Position numbers and translations under genes: made by a program
Shown here: one piece after another, positions 7,787 through 16,835 of the stretch
How positions within the stretch are numbered: position 1 is the first letter of the stretch
Layout of the letters: each line of letters opens with the position of its first letter
Notes under the pieces: model-generated
Database searches by the model: none
The model's input: the letters and a program-made list of their open reading frames with translations, nothing else
What the model was told of the DNA's origin: nothing
NCBI RefSeq assembly: GCF_002115805.1
Contig: NZ_JFKC01000003.1
Coordinates: 124,001-188,000 of the forward strand
DNA length: 64,000 nt
Reading direction: 5' to 3'
DNA from: Marivita geojedonensis
GTDB taxonomy: Bacteria; Pseudomonadota; Alphaproteobacteria; Rhodobacterales; Rhodobacteraceae

Positions 7787-9070
7787 TCAGGCCAGCATGG
7801 CCATCGGGTTTTCCAGATTGTCGACAATGACTTGCAGCAGTTCTGCGCCGAGGGCGCCGTCGATCACGCGGTGATCCACGGACAGTGTCATGGACATGAC
7901 CGTTGCGACTTTGACGGTGCCGTCTTCGCCAACCACCGGTTTTTTCAGGCCTGCCCCGACTGCGAGGATGGCGCCATGCGGCGGGTTGATGACAGCGTCG
8001 AAGTTTTCGATGCCGAACATCCCGAGGTTGGAGATGGCAAAGCTGCCGCCCTGGTATTCATGCGGCGCGAGTTTGCGGTCGCGGGCGCGGGTGGCGAGGT
8101 CTTTCATTTCAGACGAGAGCGCAGAAAGGGATTTCTGGTGCGCGTCTTTCAGAACGGGTGTGAAGAGACCGCCTTCGATGGCGACGGCCACAGCCACATC
8201 CGAGGGTTCGAGTTGCAGAATGCGGTCGCCCGCCCAGACGGCATTGGCGGCGGGTACCTGTTGCAGAGCCAGCGCGCAGGCTTTGATGATGAAGTCATTC
8301 ACGCTGAGTTTGACGCCGCGCTTTTCGAGCTGTGCGTTGAGCTGGGCACGGAAAGCCATGAGAGGGTCGAGGGTGACGGACCGGCGCAGGTAGAAATGCG
8401 GGATGGTCTGTTTGGCCTCGGACAGACGTGCGGCGATGGTCTTGCGCATGCCGTCGAGCGGCAGTTCGTTATAGGCGCGGCCTTCGTACATGCGGGCGAT
8501 GGCGTTGGCATCGACCGGTTTTGCGGCCGGCGTCGGATCGGCGGCGGCAGGTGCGGCGGCTTGGGCCGGGGCGGCGGAGGGTTGCGCGCTGGCGCCTTCG
8601 ACATCGGCTTTGACAATGCGTCCGCGCGGGCCGGAGCCTGTGATCTGGCTCAGATCGAGCCCTTTCTCGGCGGCGATGCGGCGGGCGAGGGGGGAGGCGA
8701 AGACGCGGTCACCGCTTTTGGCCGGCGCAGGGGGCGCGGCAGTGGGTGTGGATGCGTCTTCGGCGGGTTTGGCCGGGGCCGCTTGTGGAGTGGGGGCCGG
8801 TGCAGCGTCGAGATCGTCGGCGCTTTCGCCGTCTTCGAGCAGCATCGCGATGGGGGTGTTGACCTTTACGTCTGCGGTACCTTCGGCAACGAGGATCTTG
8901 CCGATCACACCTTCATCGACGGCTTCGACTTCCATCGTCGCCTTGTCGGTTTCGATCTCGGCGATCACATCGCCGGATGACACCGCGTCGCCTTCCTTGA
9001 CCAGCCATTTTGCCAGCGTGCCTTCCTCCATCGTGGGGGAGAGGGCGGGCATGAGGATTTCGATTGGCAT
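7787..9070 (-). CDS. pdhC: Pyruvate dehydrogenase complex E2 (dihydrolipoamide acetyltransferase)
   Basis: Core of the pyruvate dehydrogenase complex; transfers acetyl from lipoamide to CoA. 427 aa: an N-terminal lipoyl domain with the lipoyl-Lys in [13 protein letters not shown], then an Ala/Pro-rich linker. The peripheral subunit-binding domain comes next ([14 protein letters not shown] through [10 protein letters not shown]), then the catalytic acyltransferase domain ending in [14 protein letters not shown], with the active-site His and Asp. Last gene of the pdh operon on this strand; it starts two bases beyond the small upstream gene. Full length. Confidence 0.96.
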   Translation of the reverse strand: MPIEILMPALSPTMEEGTLAKWLVKEGDAVSSGDVIAEIETDKATMEVEAVDEGVIGKILVAEGTADVKVNTPIAMLLEDGESADDLDAAPAPTPQAAPAKPAEDASTPTAAPPAPAKSGDRVFASPLARRIAAEKGLDLSQITGSGPRGRIVKADVEGASAQPSAAPAQAAAPAAADPTPAAKPVDANAIARMYEGRAYNELPLDGMRKTIAARLSEAKQTIPHFYLRRSVTLDPLMAFRAQLNAQLEKRGVKLSVNDFIIKACALALQQVPAANAVWAGDRILQLEPSDVAVAVAIEGGLFTPVLKDAHQKSLSALSSEMKDLATRARDRKLAPHEYQGGSFAISNLGMFGIENFDAVINPPHGAILAVGAGLKKPVVGEDGTVKVATVMSMTLSVDHRVIDGALGAELLQVIVDNLENPMAMLA

Positions 9071-9071
9071 G

Positions 9072-9326
9072 TCAGGTCTCCTCGATCAGGGTGATGAGGT
9101 CATAAGGGTCTTTGGGTGTTTTCCCGGCTTTCAGCGTCGCTACGGCTCGCGTGATCTGACGCTTGTGCGCGCCGATCCATTCGTAGGCCGACTGATGCGA
9201 CGGGCGGGCCTCGTTCGGGAATCTGTCCATCAGGCATTCCGGAACCAAAGCCGCGCCTTCGGGTGTGACCACGTGATAGGCCTCGCGGGCGACGTCGCGG
9301 GTGCGGACGGTCAAGTCACCATTCAT
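9072..9326 (-). CDS. Small conserved-context protein between pdhB and pdhC
   Basis: 84 aa, soluble, no signal peptide, no Cys pair. It starts in an ATGA overlap with the pdhB stop and ends two bases before the pdhC start, so it is translated within the pdh operon. The C-terminal half ([19 protein letters not shown]) is basic-helical. I do not recognise a characterised family. Tight coupling suggests a role with, or at least co-expression with, pyruvate dehydrogenase. Confidence 0.7.
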   Translation of the reverse strand: MNGDLTVRTRDVAREAYHVVTPEGAALVPECLMDRFPNEARPSHQSAYEWIGAHKRQITRAVATLKAGKTPKDPYDLITLIEET

Positions 9327-10693
9327 CGGTAGCAGACCTTTTTCGCCGCCTCGATCACTTCGGCCGTTGTCACCAGCGCGTGTTTTTCGAGGTTCGCGGC
9401 ATAGGGCATGGGCACGTCCTTGCCGGTCAGGTTCAGCACCGGTGCGTCGAGATAATCAAACGCGCGTTCCATGATGACGGCGGAAAGGTGGTTGCCGATG
9501 GCACCGACGGGGAAGCCTTCTTCGACCGTGATGCAGCGGTTGGTTTTCTGCACCGAGGCCAGCACGGTGTCATAGTCGATCGGGCGCAGGGTGCGCAGGT
9601 CGATCACCTCGGCCTCGATCCCGTCTTGTGCAAGCTTTTCCGCGGCGTCCAGGGCGTAGGTCATGCCGATGCCGAAGCTGACGATGGTCAGGTCCGAGCC
9701 TTCGCGCCAGACGCGCGCCTTGCCGAAGGGGACGGTGTAATCGTCGATCTCGGGCACCTCGAAGCTCTTGCCATAGAGGATTTCGTTTTCGAGGAAGATC
9801 ACCGGGTTCGGGTCGCGGATCGCGGTCTTCAGCAGGCCTTTGGCGTCGGAGGCTGAGTAGGGCATCACCACCTTCAGACCGGGGATGTGCGCGTACCACG
9901 CGGCGTAGTCCTGGCTGTGCTGCGCGGCCACACGGGCGGCTGCGCCATTGGGGCCCCGGAACACCATCGGAGCGCCCATCTGCCCACCCGACATATAAAG
10001 CGTCTTTGCGGCGGAATTGATAATCTGATCAATGGCTTGCATGGCGAAGTTGAACGTCATGAACTCGACGATCGGACGCAGGCCACCAAAGGCGGCGCCA
10101 ACGGCGATGCCGGTGAAGCCGTGTTCGGTGATCGGCGTGTCCATCACCCGGCGCGCGCCGAATTCGTCCAGCAGTCCCTGGCTGATCTTGTAGGCACCCT
10201 GGTATTCGCCGACTTCTTCGCCCATGAGGAACACGTCCTCGTCGCGGCGCATTTCTTCGGCCATCGCGTCGCGGAGCGCTTCGCGGACGGTTGTCTGTTT
10301 GGTCTTGGTGCCTTCCGGCCAGGGGGCTTCAGCCTTGGGTGCTGCCAAGGCGGGTTCCGCTTCCGCAGGTTTGGCAGGGGCGCTAGCCGTGGCCGCAACC
10401 GGTGCAGCGGTCGCCGCAGGGGCTGACGGTGTCGCGTCTGCGACGCTTTCGCCGTCTTCGACCAGCACCGCGATAGGGGTGTTGACGCGCACACCTTCGG
10501 TGCCTTCGGCGATCAGGATCTTGCCGACGATGCCTTCGTCCACCGCTTCGAATTCCATCGTCGCCTTATCGGTTTCGATCTCGGCCAGGATGTCACCGGC
10601 GCTGACGGTGTCGCCTTCCTTGACCAGCCATTTGGCCAGCGTGCCTTCTTCCATGGTGGGCGAGAGGGCGGGCATGAGTACTTCGGTCGCCAT
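9323..10693 (-). CDS. pdhB: Pyruvate dehydrogenase E1 beta with N-terminal lipoyl domain
   Basis: 456 aa. Residues 1-80 are a lipoyl domain almost the same as that of the E2 gene downstream ([13 protein letters not shown]), followed by an Ala/Pro linker and the E1-beta transketolase-like domain ([28 protein letters not shown]). A lipoyl domain on E1-beta is known in alphaproteobacteria. ATG at 10693 overlaps the pdhA stop as TGATG; a GTG codon just before it is not needed. Acts with PdhA to decarboxylate pyruvate. Confidence 0.96.
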   Translation of the reverse strand: MATEVLMPALSPTMEEGTLAKWLVKEGDTVSAGDILAEIETDKATMEFEAVDEGIVGKILIAEGTEGVRVNTPIAVLVEDGESVADATPSAPAATAAPVAATASAPAKPAEAEPALAAPKAEAPWPEGTKTKQTTVREALRDAMAEEMRRDEDVFLMGEEVGEYQGAYKISQGLLDEFGARRVMDTPITEHGFTGIAVGAAFGGLRPIVEFMTFNFAMQAIDQIINSAAKTLYMSGGQMGAPMVFRGPNGAAARVAAQHSQDYAAWYAHIPGLKVVMPYSASDAKGLLKTAIRDPNPVIFLENEILYGKSFEVPEIDDYTVPFGKARVWREGSDLTIVSFGIGMTYALDAAEKLAQDGIEAEVIDLRTLRPIDYDTVLASVQKTNRCITVEEGFPVGAIGNHLSAVIMERAFDYLDAPVLNLTGKDVPMPYAANLEKHALVTTAEVIEAAKKVCYR

Positions 10694-11706
10694 CACACGG
10701 CCTCCTCTGCGTAAATATCTGTCCAGAGTTCATCGAGGCTCGGTTCCGGGCTTTCGCGGGCGAAATCGGCGCTGGCGTTGACGATGGCCTTGATCTCTTT
10801 GTCGATGGCTTTGAGGTCGTCTTCGGTCGCGTGTTTGCCGGTCAGCAGCATCTCGCGGACATGTTCGATGGCGTCGCGTTCCTCACGCATTTTCTGCACC
10901 TCTTCACGGGTGCGGTACTTGGCCGGGTCCGACATGGAGTGGCCGCGATAGCGGTAGGTTTTGACCTCGAGAATGTAGGGGCCTTTGCCAGAGCGGCAGT
11001 GTTTGACGGCCTTGTCGCCAGCCGCCTTGACCGCCAGAACGTCCATCCCGTCGACCGCCTCGCCGGGGATGCCGAAGGCTTCGCCGCGGGTGTGCAGATC
11101 TGGGGTCGAGGTTGAACGGCGCTGTGCGGTGCCCATGGCGTACTGGTTGTTTTCAATGACGAAAATCACAGGAAGCTGCCAGAGCGCGGCCATGTTGAAG
11201 GTCTCGTAGACCTGGCCCTGGTTGGCGGCGCCATCGCCGAAATAGGTGAAGGTTACACGGTCGGTGCCCTTGTATTTGTCCGCAAAGGCCAGGCCCGCGC
11301 CCAGCGGCACCTGCGCGCCAACGATACCATGTCCGCCGTAGAAATCTTTTTCCTTGGAGAACATGTGCATGGAGCCGCCTTTGCCCTTGGAATAGCCGCC
11401 CTCGCGTCCCGTCAGTTCGGCCATCACGCCGTTCGGGTCCATGCCGCAGGCCAGCATGTGACCGTGATCGCGGTAGGAGGTGATACGCTTGTCGCCTTCG
11501 TCGGCGGCGGCCTCAAGCCCGACAACCACGGCTTCCTGACCGATGTAAAGGTGACAGAACCCGCCGATGAGACCCATGCCATAGAGCTGGCCGGCCTTTT
11601 CCTCGAACCGCCGGATCAGCAGCATGTCGCGGTAATAGGCGGTGAGTTCCTCTGCCGAGACATTCGGCTGGCTTGCTGCCTTGGCCGATGTTTTGCGTGC
11701 CGCCAT
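10693..11706 (-). CDS. pdhA: Pyruvate dehydrogenase E1 alpha
   Basis: 337 aa thiamine-diphosphate subunit. The ThDP motif begins at [14 protein letters not shown] and ends in ENNQYAMGT. The regulatory-loop region [15 protein letters not shown] is present. The start at 11706 ([12 protein letters not shown]) is set by a GGGAGG site immediately upstream; the frame stays open to 11874 but has no other support. First gene of pdhA-pdhB-orf-pdhC. Confidence 0.96.
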   Translation of the reverse strand: MAARKTSAKAASQPNVSAEELTAYYRDMLLIRRFEEKAGQLYGMGLIGGFCHLYIGQEAVVVGLEAAADEGDKRITSYRDHGHMLACGMDPNGVMAELTGREGGYSKGKGGSMHMFSKEKDFYGGHGIVGAQVPLGAGLAFADKYKGTDRVTFTYFGDGAANQGQVYETFNMAALWQLPVIFVIENNQYAMGTAQRRSTSTPDLHTRGEAFGIPGEAVDGMDVLAVKAAGDKAVKHCRSGKGPYILEVKTYRYRGHSMSDPAKYRTREEVQKMREERDAIEHVREMLLTGKHATEDDLKAIDKEIKAIVNASADFARESPEPSLDELWTDIYAEEAV

Positions 11707-12010
11707 GGGCGCCTCCCTGCGAAACTGTTTAGCGTTAAACCTTTTTTGGCAGCCTACGATCATCCCTTCGGCGAACGCAAGTGCCGACTTGGTCGTAAGC
11801 GCCCGTCTTGCCGCGCGTGCTTTGCATTGATTCGGGGCAGGGCCTTTGTCCGCAATCGAGATGTGGCAGAACAATGGCAGGAGCGCTCTGGGGACTGTTC
11901 AAGACCGACGGACAATGATGGCCAAAATTGGGCTGATTTAACCAAATCTAGAGACATCGTGGCTGAAATAAGGAGAGATTAAGGCCTCTGCTCAGTTCGG
12001 GACCACAATT
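11707..12010. other. Divergent intergenic region between pdhA and the glycoside hydrolase
   Basis: 304 bases that must hold promoters for both directions. Visible items are the palindrome at 11727-11740 close to pdhA, and an AAGGAGAG ribosome-site-like string at 11970-11977 before the hydrolase gene. No RNA gene or convincing ORF was seen. Confidence 0.5.
11727..11740. promoter_or_regulatory. Palindrome in the pdhA leader
   Basis: GTTTA-GCGT-TAAAC, a perfect 5-bp inverted repeat 21-34 bases upstream of the pdhA start codon. It is AT-rich against a GC-rich background. It could be a regulator site controlling the pdh operon, but no regulator gene is near. Confidence 0.3.
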
Positions 12011-13759
12011 ATGCCAGAAATCTCTGCGTATGGATTTATGGGATCTGAAGCCTCTCAGGGGCTGTTCGGCGCAAATGTGCTTGCGACACGGTCTTCACTG
12101 GAGCAGGGCGGCGACTATGACCGCCTGATCGAGGAACTGGGCGTTGGATCCTTCCGTTACCCCGGCGGTTCCCTGACGGAACGGTATTTCGACATCACCA
12201 ATCCCAATGCGTCGCTCGTCACCGACCGCGATACCGGCGAAATGCGCGATTTCATTCCGCTCAACGAAGCGCTGTCATACGCCGGGGCCGAGGGGCTGTC
12301 GGTGACCGTCGTGATTCCGACCCGCAATCTGCTCTCGACAACGGCGGATGCAAACGGGGACCGGTTCGCGGCCATCGACGAGGATGCGCTGCGCGGCTTC
12401 GTGCGTGATGTGGTCAGCGGCGTACACGGATCGGCCGAGATCGAGGCGTTCGAACTGGGCAACGAATACTGGGGCAGCGGCCAGATGACCTCGGTCGAGT
12501 ATGGCCGCCTTGCGAGTGAAATGGCGGTCATCGTCAACGATGAACTCAACGCTCTGAATTCGGACGCGGACATCATCGTGCAGTCCGGCGCGAACTTCGA
12601 CTATGCGCGTCTGAATGAACAGTTCAGCGGCGATATGACCGGTGCAGACATCCTTGCCGCCCTCAATGCCAGCCATGGCCTGAACCTCGACGCGGACAGT
12701 CTTTACAGTTCGGGTGAGGTCAACTGGACCAACGTCGCCAACGAAATGATCCTGTCCGAATTCGACACCGAGGCGGAGCGCAGCGCTGTCGATCAGGTCG
12801 CGGTGCATGTTTACTCGCGCGGGCAGGTGACCGAAAGCCAGCGCAGCTTCTTCCTCAACAATACTGACGAAACATGGGGCGAACAGATCCCCGAGGCGCA
12901 GATTGCGGTGACGGAATGGAACACTGCCGGTAACACCGGGTCGCTGGACCGCAACAGCGATTACGGGCTGCACCAGTCCCACGAGATGATCAACATCATG
13001 GAGGAATTCCTCCGGTATGATGTTGAAACGGCGCATGTCTGGCCGCTCATTCAGAACACGCCCAACACATTGAGCGTTGATGACGGTCAGGCCGACCTGA
13101 CGCCGGGCGGGGCGATCTTCAGCATGATGCAAGAGGCGCTGCCCGGCAAAACCGCGATCGACCTCACGCCGGAAAGCGGTGCGGATACCGAGGTCGAGGA
13201 AGACGGCATCGCGCTGCACGGTTTCTGGGAACCGGATGAATTGTTGTTCTACGTCGCCGCCACCGAAGAGGGTGGGGCCGATACGTCGGTGGATTTCTCG
13301 GGGCTGGTGTCCGAAGCCGGCCGCGTCGAAATTACGGTTCTTGGTGTCACCGAGGGCGATCCGATCGGGGCGAACACCTCAACCGTTGAAATCGAGGCGC
13401 TTGATCCGGCCAGTGTGATGGCGGGTACAACGCTGTCCGTGCAGATGGATCAGGGTGAGATCATGCAGGTCCGAATGTTCGGCTTTACCCCGTCGCAGGA
13501 ATTTCAGGACGTGATTTCGAACGAAGCACCCGAAGCCCTGCCGGAACCGATGATCGACCCGTTCACAGAAGAAGCGGCGGTCGAAACCGACGACAGCGTG
13601 ATTGATTTTCCCACAGTCGCCGCCACTGCAGCGCCCGATGAATTCCTCGCGATGGAAGAGGCGGAGGCGCTTGATGAGGCTGAGGATGACAGCGATGACG
13701 GCATGGCCGATCTGGTCGCCGCGCTGCCCTTCCTCGGACTGCTGGTACTGTTCATCTGA
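12011..13759 (+). CDS. Glycoside-hydrolase-like (clan GH-A) protein with acidic C-terminus and hydrophobic tail
   Basis: 582 aa. Residues about 1-380 look like a TIM-barrel glycosidase of the arabinofuranosidase/GH39-51 kind: FRYPGGS (48-54), an Asn-Glu acid/base pair in GNEYWGSG (150-157), VHVYS (266-270) and a second Glu in VTEWNTAG (300-307) as nucleophile candidate. A beta-rich domain follows (about 390-495), then an Asp/Glu-rich linker and a C-terminal hydrophobic run (LVAALPFLGLLVLFI). No N-terminal signal peptide and no RTX repeats are visible. Substrate unknown; polysaccharide is likely. The ATG has a weak RBS. Confidence 0.65.
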   Translation: MPEISAYGFMGSEASQGLFGANVLATRSSLEQGGDYDRLIEELGVGSFRYPGGSLTERYFDITNPNASLVTDRDTGEMRDFIPLNEALSYAGAEGLSVTVVIPTRNLLSTTADANGDRFAAIDEDALRGFVRDVVSGVHGSAEIEAFELGNEYWGSGQMTSVEYGRLASEMAVIVNDELNALNSDADIIVQSGANFDYARLNEQFSGDMTGADILAALNASHGLNLDADSLYSSGEVNWTNVANEMILSEFDTEAERSAVDQVAVHVYSRGQVTESQRSFFLNNTDETWGEQIPEAQIAVTEWNTAGNTGSLDRNSDYGLHQSHEMINIMEEFLRYDVETAHVWPLIQNTPNTLSVDDGQADLTPGGAIFSMMQEALPGKTAIDLTPESGADTEVEEDGIALHGFWEPDELLFYVAATEEGGADTSVDFSGLVSEAGRVEITVLGVTEGDPIGANTSTVEIEALDPASVMAGTTLSVQMDQGEIMQVRMFGFTPSQEFQDVISNEAPEALPEPMIDPFTEEAAVETDDSVIDFPTVAATAAPDEFLAMEEAEALDEAEDDSDDGMADLVAALPFLGLLVLFI

Positions 13760-13788
13760 CTGCAAATCCCGCCAGCGGAACGTCTGGG

Positions 13789-14094
13789 TCAGCGCACCAC
13801 GATTTCGTCCGTGCGGATCATGCCCAGCATGTCACGGGCGCGTTCATCCAGCAGGTCCAGATCAAGATAGGTGTCCGAGAGGCGCCGGGTGAGGTTTTCC
13901 ATCCGCGCCACTTCGATTTCGAGCGCCTCGAGTTCGGCCTCCAGCTCTCGCGTTTCGACGAGTATCTCGGCGCGGCGGAACACGCCGTAATCGCCCTGAA
14001 CGGCAGCAAAGATGAAATAGGCACCCACGCAGAACGAGCCTGCGAAAAACACAAGTCCCCCAAGGGCTGGTCGTGTGCGGTGTTGCGTCATCAT
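13789..14094 (-). CDS. ftsB: FtsB/DivIC-like septum formation initiator
   Basis: 101 aa bitopic membrane protein: short cytoplasmic N-terminus, one membrane segment (about residues 12-31), then a coiled coil rich in Glu/Leu (ETRELEAELEALEIEVARME) and the family tail LDLLDERARDMLGMIR. FtsB links FtsL and FtsQ in the divisome. It lies convergent with the hydrolase gene and upstream of pdhA in genome order. Two adjacent ATG codons (14094, 14091) can serve as start. Confidence 0.85.
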   Translation of the reverse strand: MMTQHRTRPALGGLVFFAGSFCVGAYFIFAAVQGDYGVFRRAEILVETRELEAELEALEIEVARMENLTRRLSDTYLDLDLLDERARDMLGMIRTDEIVVR

Positions 14095-14240
14095 CTGCCT
14101 CTGATCGCACCTCTTTCCGGGCGCGTGGCGTCACAATTGCACAGGGGACTCCGCGAGGGAATTCCCCTGTCATGTTTTTTTCATCAAAACCTTCAGGAAG
14201 CCTGCGGCTGTTGCTTTCAGGACTCGCCCTTGGGCCAGGA

Positions 14241-15416
14241 TCAGCCCAAGGCGGCGACACCCGGCAGGGTTTTGCCTTCCATCCATTCAAGGAACGCCCC
14301 GCCTGCGGTCGAAATGTAGGTGAAGCTCTCTGCCGCATCCGCCTTGTTCAGCGCCGCGACAGTGTCACCCCCGCCCGCGACCGAAATCAGCTTGCCCGAC
14401 CGGCTGAGCCCCGCCGCATACGCCGCCGCTGCATTGGTAGCCGCATCGAAGGGCGGGATTTCAAACGCGCCCAGCGGGCCGTTCCAGATCAGGGTCTTCG
14501 CGCGGTCAAACGCCTGGCAGATATGCGCCACGCTGTCGGGGCCGGCGTCGAGGATCATCGCATCCGAGGGGCAGTCTTCGGTCTTGACGGTCTGCGCCTC
14601 GGCCCCCGCCTTGAATTCACGCGCCACAACCACGTCACGCGGCAACAGCAGTTCGCAGCCGGTCTGGGTGGCTTTTTCAGCAATCGCGCGGGCAGTGTCG
14701 GCCAGATCGTGTTCGCAGAGCGACTTGCCCACATCCACGCCCTGTGCCGCGAGGAAGGTGTTGGCCATGCCGCCGCCGATCACGAGGATGTCCACCTTTT
14801 CAATGAGATTCGACAGCAGGTCGAGCTTGGTGGACACCTTCGCGCCGCCGACCACGGCCACGACGGGGCGTTGCGGATTGCTCAGCGCCGCCTCCAATGC
14901 GCGCAATTCGGCCTCCATCAGACGACCGGCACAGGACGGCAGCAGATGCGCCACACCCTCGGTCGAGGCATGGGCGCGATGCGCGGCCGAGAAAGCGTCG
15001 TTGCAATAGACATCGCCAAGAGAGGCCAGGAACTGCGCCATTTTGGGGTCGTTCGCCTCTTCCATCGGGGTGAACCGGGTGTTTTCCACCAGCACCACCG
15101 CGTCAGCGGGCAGGGCGTCGATCTCGTCGCGCGACGGTCGTTCCATGAAGGTCACGTCGCGGCCAAGCGCCTCTTCCAATGCCGGCTGGACAAGGCGCAG
15201 GCTCATTTCGGGGTTCGGTTTGCCCTTTGGGCGCCCGAAATGCGCCAGCAGGATCGGCGTTCCGCCCTTGGCCAGAATGTCGGTGATCGTCGGGACGATC
15301 CGGGTGATGCGCGTGGCATCCGTCACCCGTCCGTTTTCCAGCGGAACGTTGATGTCCACCCGTGTCAGCACGCGCTTGCCAGCGAGATCCATGTCGTCGA
15401 GCGTTTTCCAGGCCAT
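14241..15416 (-). CDS. pgk: Phosphoglycerate kinase
   Basis: 391 aa glycolytic kinase that interconverts 1,3-bisphosphoglycerate and 3-phosphoglycerate with ADP/ATP. Motifs: [17 protein letters not shown] near the N-terminus, [10 protein letters not shown], the hinge region [10 protein letters not shown] and the C-terminal nucleotide signature [12 protein letters not shown]. The start at ATG 15416 gives the standard N-terminus MAWKTLDD with GGAGGG upstream; the frame is open to 15485 but this part is not family-like. Monocistronic here. Confidence 0.96.
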   Translation of the reverse strand: MAWKTLDDMDLAGKRVLTRVDINVPLENGRVTDATRITRIVPTITDILAKGGTPILLAHFGRPKGKPNPEMSLRLVQPALEEALGRDVTFMERPSRDEIDALPADAVVLVENTRFTPMEEANDPKMAQFLASLGDVYCNDAFSAAHRAHASTEGVAHLLPSCAGRLMEAELRALEAALSNPQRPVVAVVGGAKVSTKLDLLSNLIEKVDILVIGGGMANTFLAAQGVDVGKSLCEHDLADTARAIAEKATQTGCELLLPRDVVVAREFKAGAEAQTVKTEDCPSDAMILDAGPDSVAHICQAFDRAKTLIWNGPLGAFEIPPFDAATNAAAAYAAGLSRSGKLISVAGGGDTVAALNKADAAESFTYISTAGGAFLEWMEGKTLPGVAALG

Positions 15417-15539
15417 ATGCCCCTCCTGATCACTTTGCCCCGTGATGGCCGGGAGCGGGCCGGAGGTCAATGCGGTCCTTGGCAATCGGCATGCTGCGGC
15501 TTAAGTGTTGCCGCAACTTTACATCTGAAGGAGCGCGGC

Positions 15540-16046
15540 ATGGCCGAGATCAAAGACCCCGAGAACACGATCCTCATCGAACTGAAGGACGGCACCGTCA
15601 CCATCGAACTGCTGCCGGATGTGGCACCGAAGCATTCCGAACGCATGAAGGAACTGGCCCGCTCCGGCGCCTATGACAACGTGTGTTTCCACCGGGTGAT
15701 CGACGGCTTCATGGCGCAGACCGGCGACGTGGAGCATGGCGACATGGAAGACGGTTTCAACCTGCGCCGCGCGGGCACGGGTGGGTCGGACCTGCCGGAC
15801 CTGCCGGCGGAGTTCTCCAAACTGCCGCACGACCGGGGCACGCTGGGCGCGGCGCGGTCGCAGAACCCGAACTCGGCCAATTCGCAGTTCTTCATCAACT
15901 TCAAGGACAACCATTTCCTGAACGGTCAGTACACGGTTTATGGCCGCGTGATTTCCGGCATGGAACACGTGGACGCGATCACCCGTGGTGAGCCGCCTGC
16001 GAACCCGGACCGGATGATCTCGGTCAAGGTGGCTGCAGATGCGTAA
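15540..16046 (+). CDS. ppiB: Cytoplasmic cyclophilin-type peptidyl-prolyl isomerase
   Basis: 168 aa cyclophilin without signal peptide. Core motifs: VCFHRVIDGFMAQTGD (catalytic Arg in FHRV), ARSQNPNSANSQFFI, FLNGQYTVYGRVISGM. Catalyses cis-trans isomerisation of Xaa-Pro bonds. GAAGGAG lies 6-13 bases before ATG 15540; the frame is open much further upstream only because it runs antisense to pgk. It overlaps the next cyclophilin gene by 8 bases. Confidence 0.95.
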   Translation: MAEIKDPENTILIELKDGTVTIELLPDVAPKHSERMKELARSGAYDNVCFHRVIDGFMAQTGDVEHGDMEDGFNLRRAGTGGSDLPDLPAEFSKLPHDRGTLGAARSQNPNSANSQFFINFKDNHFLNGQYTVYGRVISGMEHVDAITRGEPPANPDRMISVKVAADA

Positions 16047-16587
16047 GCTGGCGCTGGCCTTTTCGCTGCTGGCGTCCCCGGCGCTGGCCACAGGTCTGCA
16101 GATCGAGATTGCGGGCGAGGCCAATGGAACCGTCGTGATTGACCTCTTCGAGGACGTGGCGCCGCAGCACGTGGCTCAGATCACCGCACTTGCGGAAGAG
16201 GGTGCCTATGACGGCATCGTCTTTCACCGGGTGATCGACGGGTTCATGGCGCAGACCGGCGACGTGCAGTTCGGCAAGCTGGAAGGTGGCGACATGCGCA
16301 TGGCGGGACGCGGTGGTTCTGACCGACCCGACCTGCCTGCGGAATTCTCCGATCTTCCGTTTGATCGCGGTGTCGTCGGTATGGCGCGGTCGCAGAACCC
16401 GAACTCGGCCAATTCCCAGTTTTTCATCATGTTCCAGGAAGGCTATTTCCTGAACGGTCAATACACCGTTGTCGGAACTGTGACCGAAGGCATGGATGTG
16501 GTCGATGCGATCAAACGCGGCGAAGGTCGCAATGGCGAAGTCATGGGCCGCCCCGATGTGATGGCCGATGTGACGGTGATCGAGTGA
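16039..16587 (+). CDS. Periplasmic cyclophilin-type peptidyl-prolyl isomerase
   Basis: 182 aa. The signal peptide MRKLALAFSLLASPALA precedes a cyclophilin domain very similar to the gene just upstream (VFHRVIDGFMAQTGDVQ, ARSQNPNSANSQFF, YFLNGQYTVVGTV). The pair therefore serves the cytoplasm and the periplasm. The 8-bp overlap shows translational coupling and suggests an old tandem duplication with later gain of the export signal. Confidence 0.94.
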   Translation: MRKLALAFSLLASPALATGLQIEIAGEANGTVVIDLFEDVAPQHVAQITALAEEGAYDGIVFHRVIDGFMAQTGDVQFGKLEGGDMRMAGRGGSDRPDLPAEFSDLPFDRGVVGMARSQNPNSANSQFFIMFQEGYFLNGQYTVVGTVTEGMDVVDAIKRGEGRNGEVMGRPDVMADVTVIE

Positions 16588-16596
16588 TTTTACGGC

Positions 16597-16619
16597 GCGT
16601 GGCCCCTATCGGGCCACGC
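16597..16619 (+). terminator. Hairpin after the cyclophilin pair
   Basis: GCGTGGCCC-CTATC-GGGCCACGC, a perfect 9-bp stem 10 bases past the stop, followed by TCTGTTTG. A Rho-independent terminator with a weak T tract. Confidence 0.65.
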
Positions 16620-16667
16620 TCTGTTTGAGCCGCTGCCGCCCTTGGGCGGCATCGGCGGCGGCTGAAG

Positions 16668-16715
16668 TTTGCAAAGTCTCGCCTCTGACATGGGGGTTTG
16701 AAGATTTGCAAAGTC
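16668..16715. promoter_or_regulatory. Two TTTGCAAA palindromes upstream of the DUF3179 gene
   Basis: Exact TTTGCAAA at 16668-16675 and 16705-16712, both continuing as GTC, 37 bases apart. From memory, TTTGCAAA is the core of RamB/PccR (ScfR family) operators in actinobacteria and Rhodobacter. Here the assignment is a guess from the motif alone. Confidence 0.35.
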
Positions 16716-16720
16716 GCATT

Positions 16721-16749
16721 TGCATATTTGTAAAAAGAAGAAGCAGCGG
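16721..16749 (+). repeat. Dispersed intergenic repeat, A-rich variant, copy 1
   Basis: TGCATATTTGTAAAAAGAAG then AAGCAGCGG. An almost identical copy is at 36062-36090. It differs from the GC-hairpin variants but shares the ATATTT...AAGAAG tail. Confidence 0.55.
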
Positions 16750-16835
16750 ATCGCGCCCTGTCACAGACGCGTGTGGCGGACTGTGCACGTCGCGGGTTTT
16801 ACGGCAAACTGATCGCATCAGGGGGAGGATGTCTG

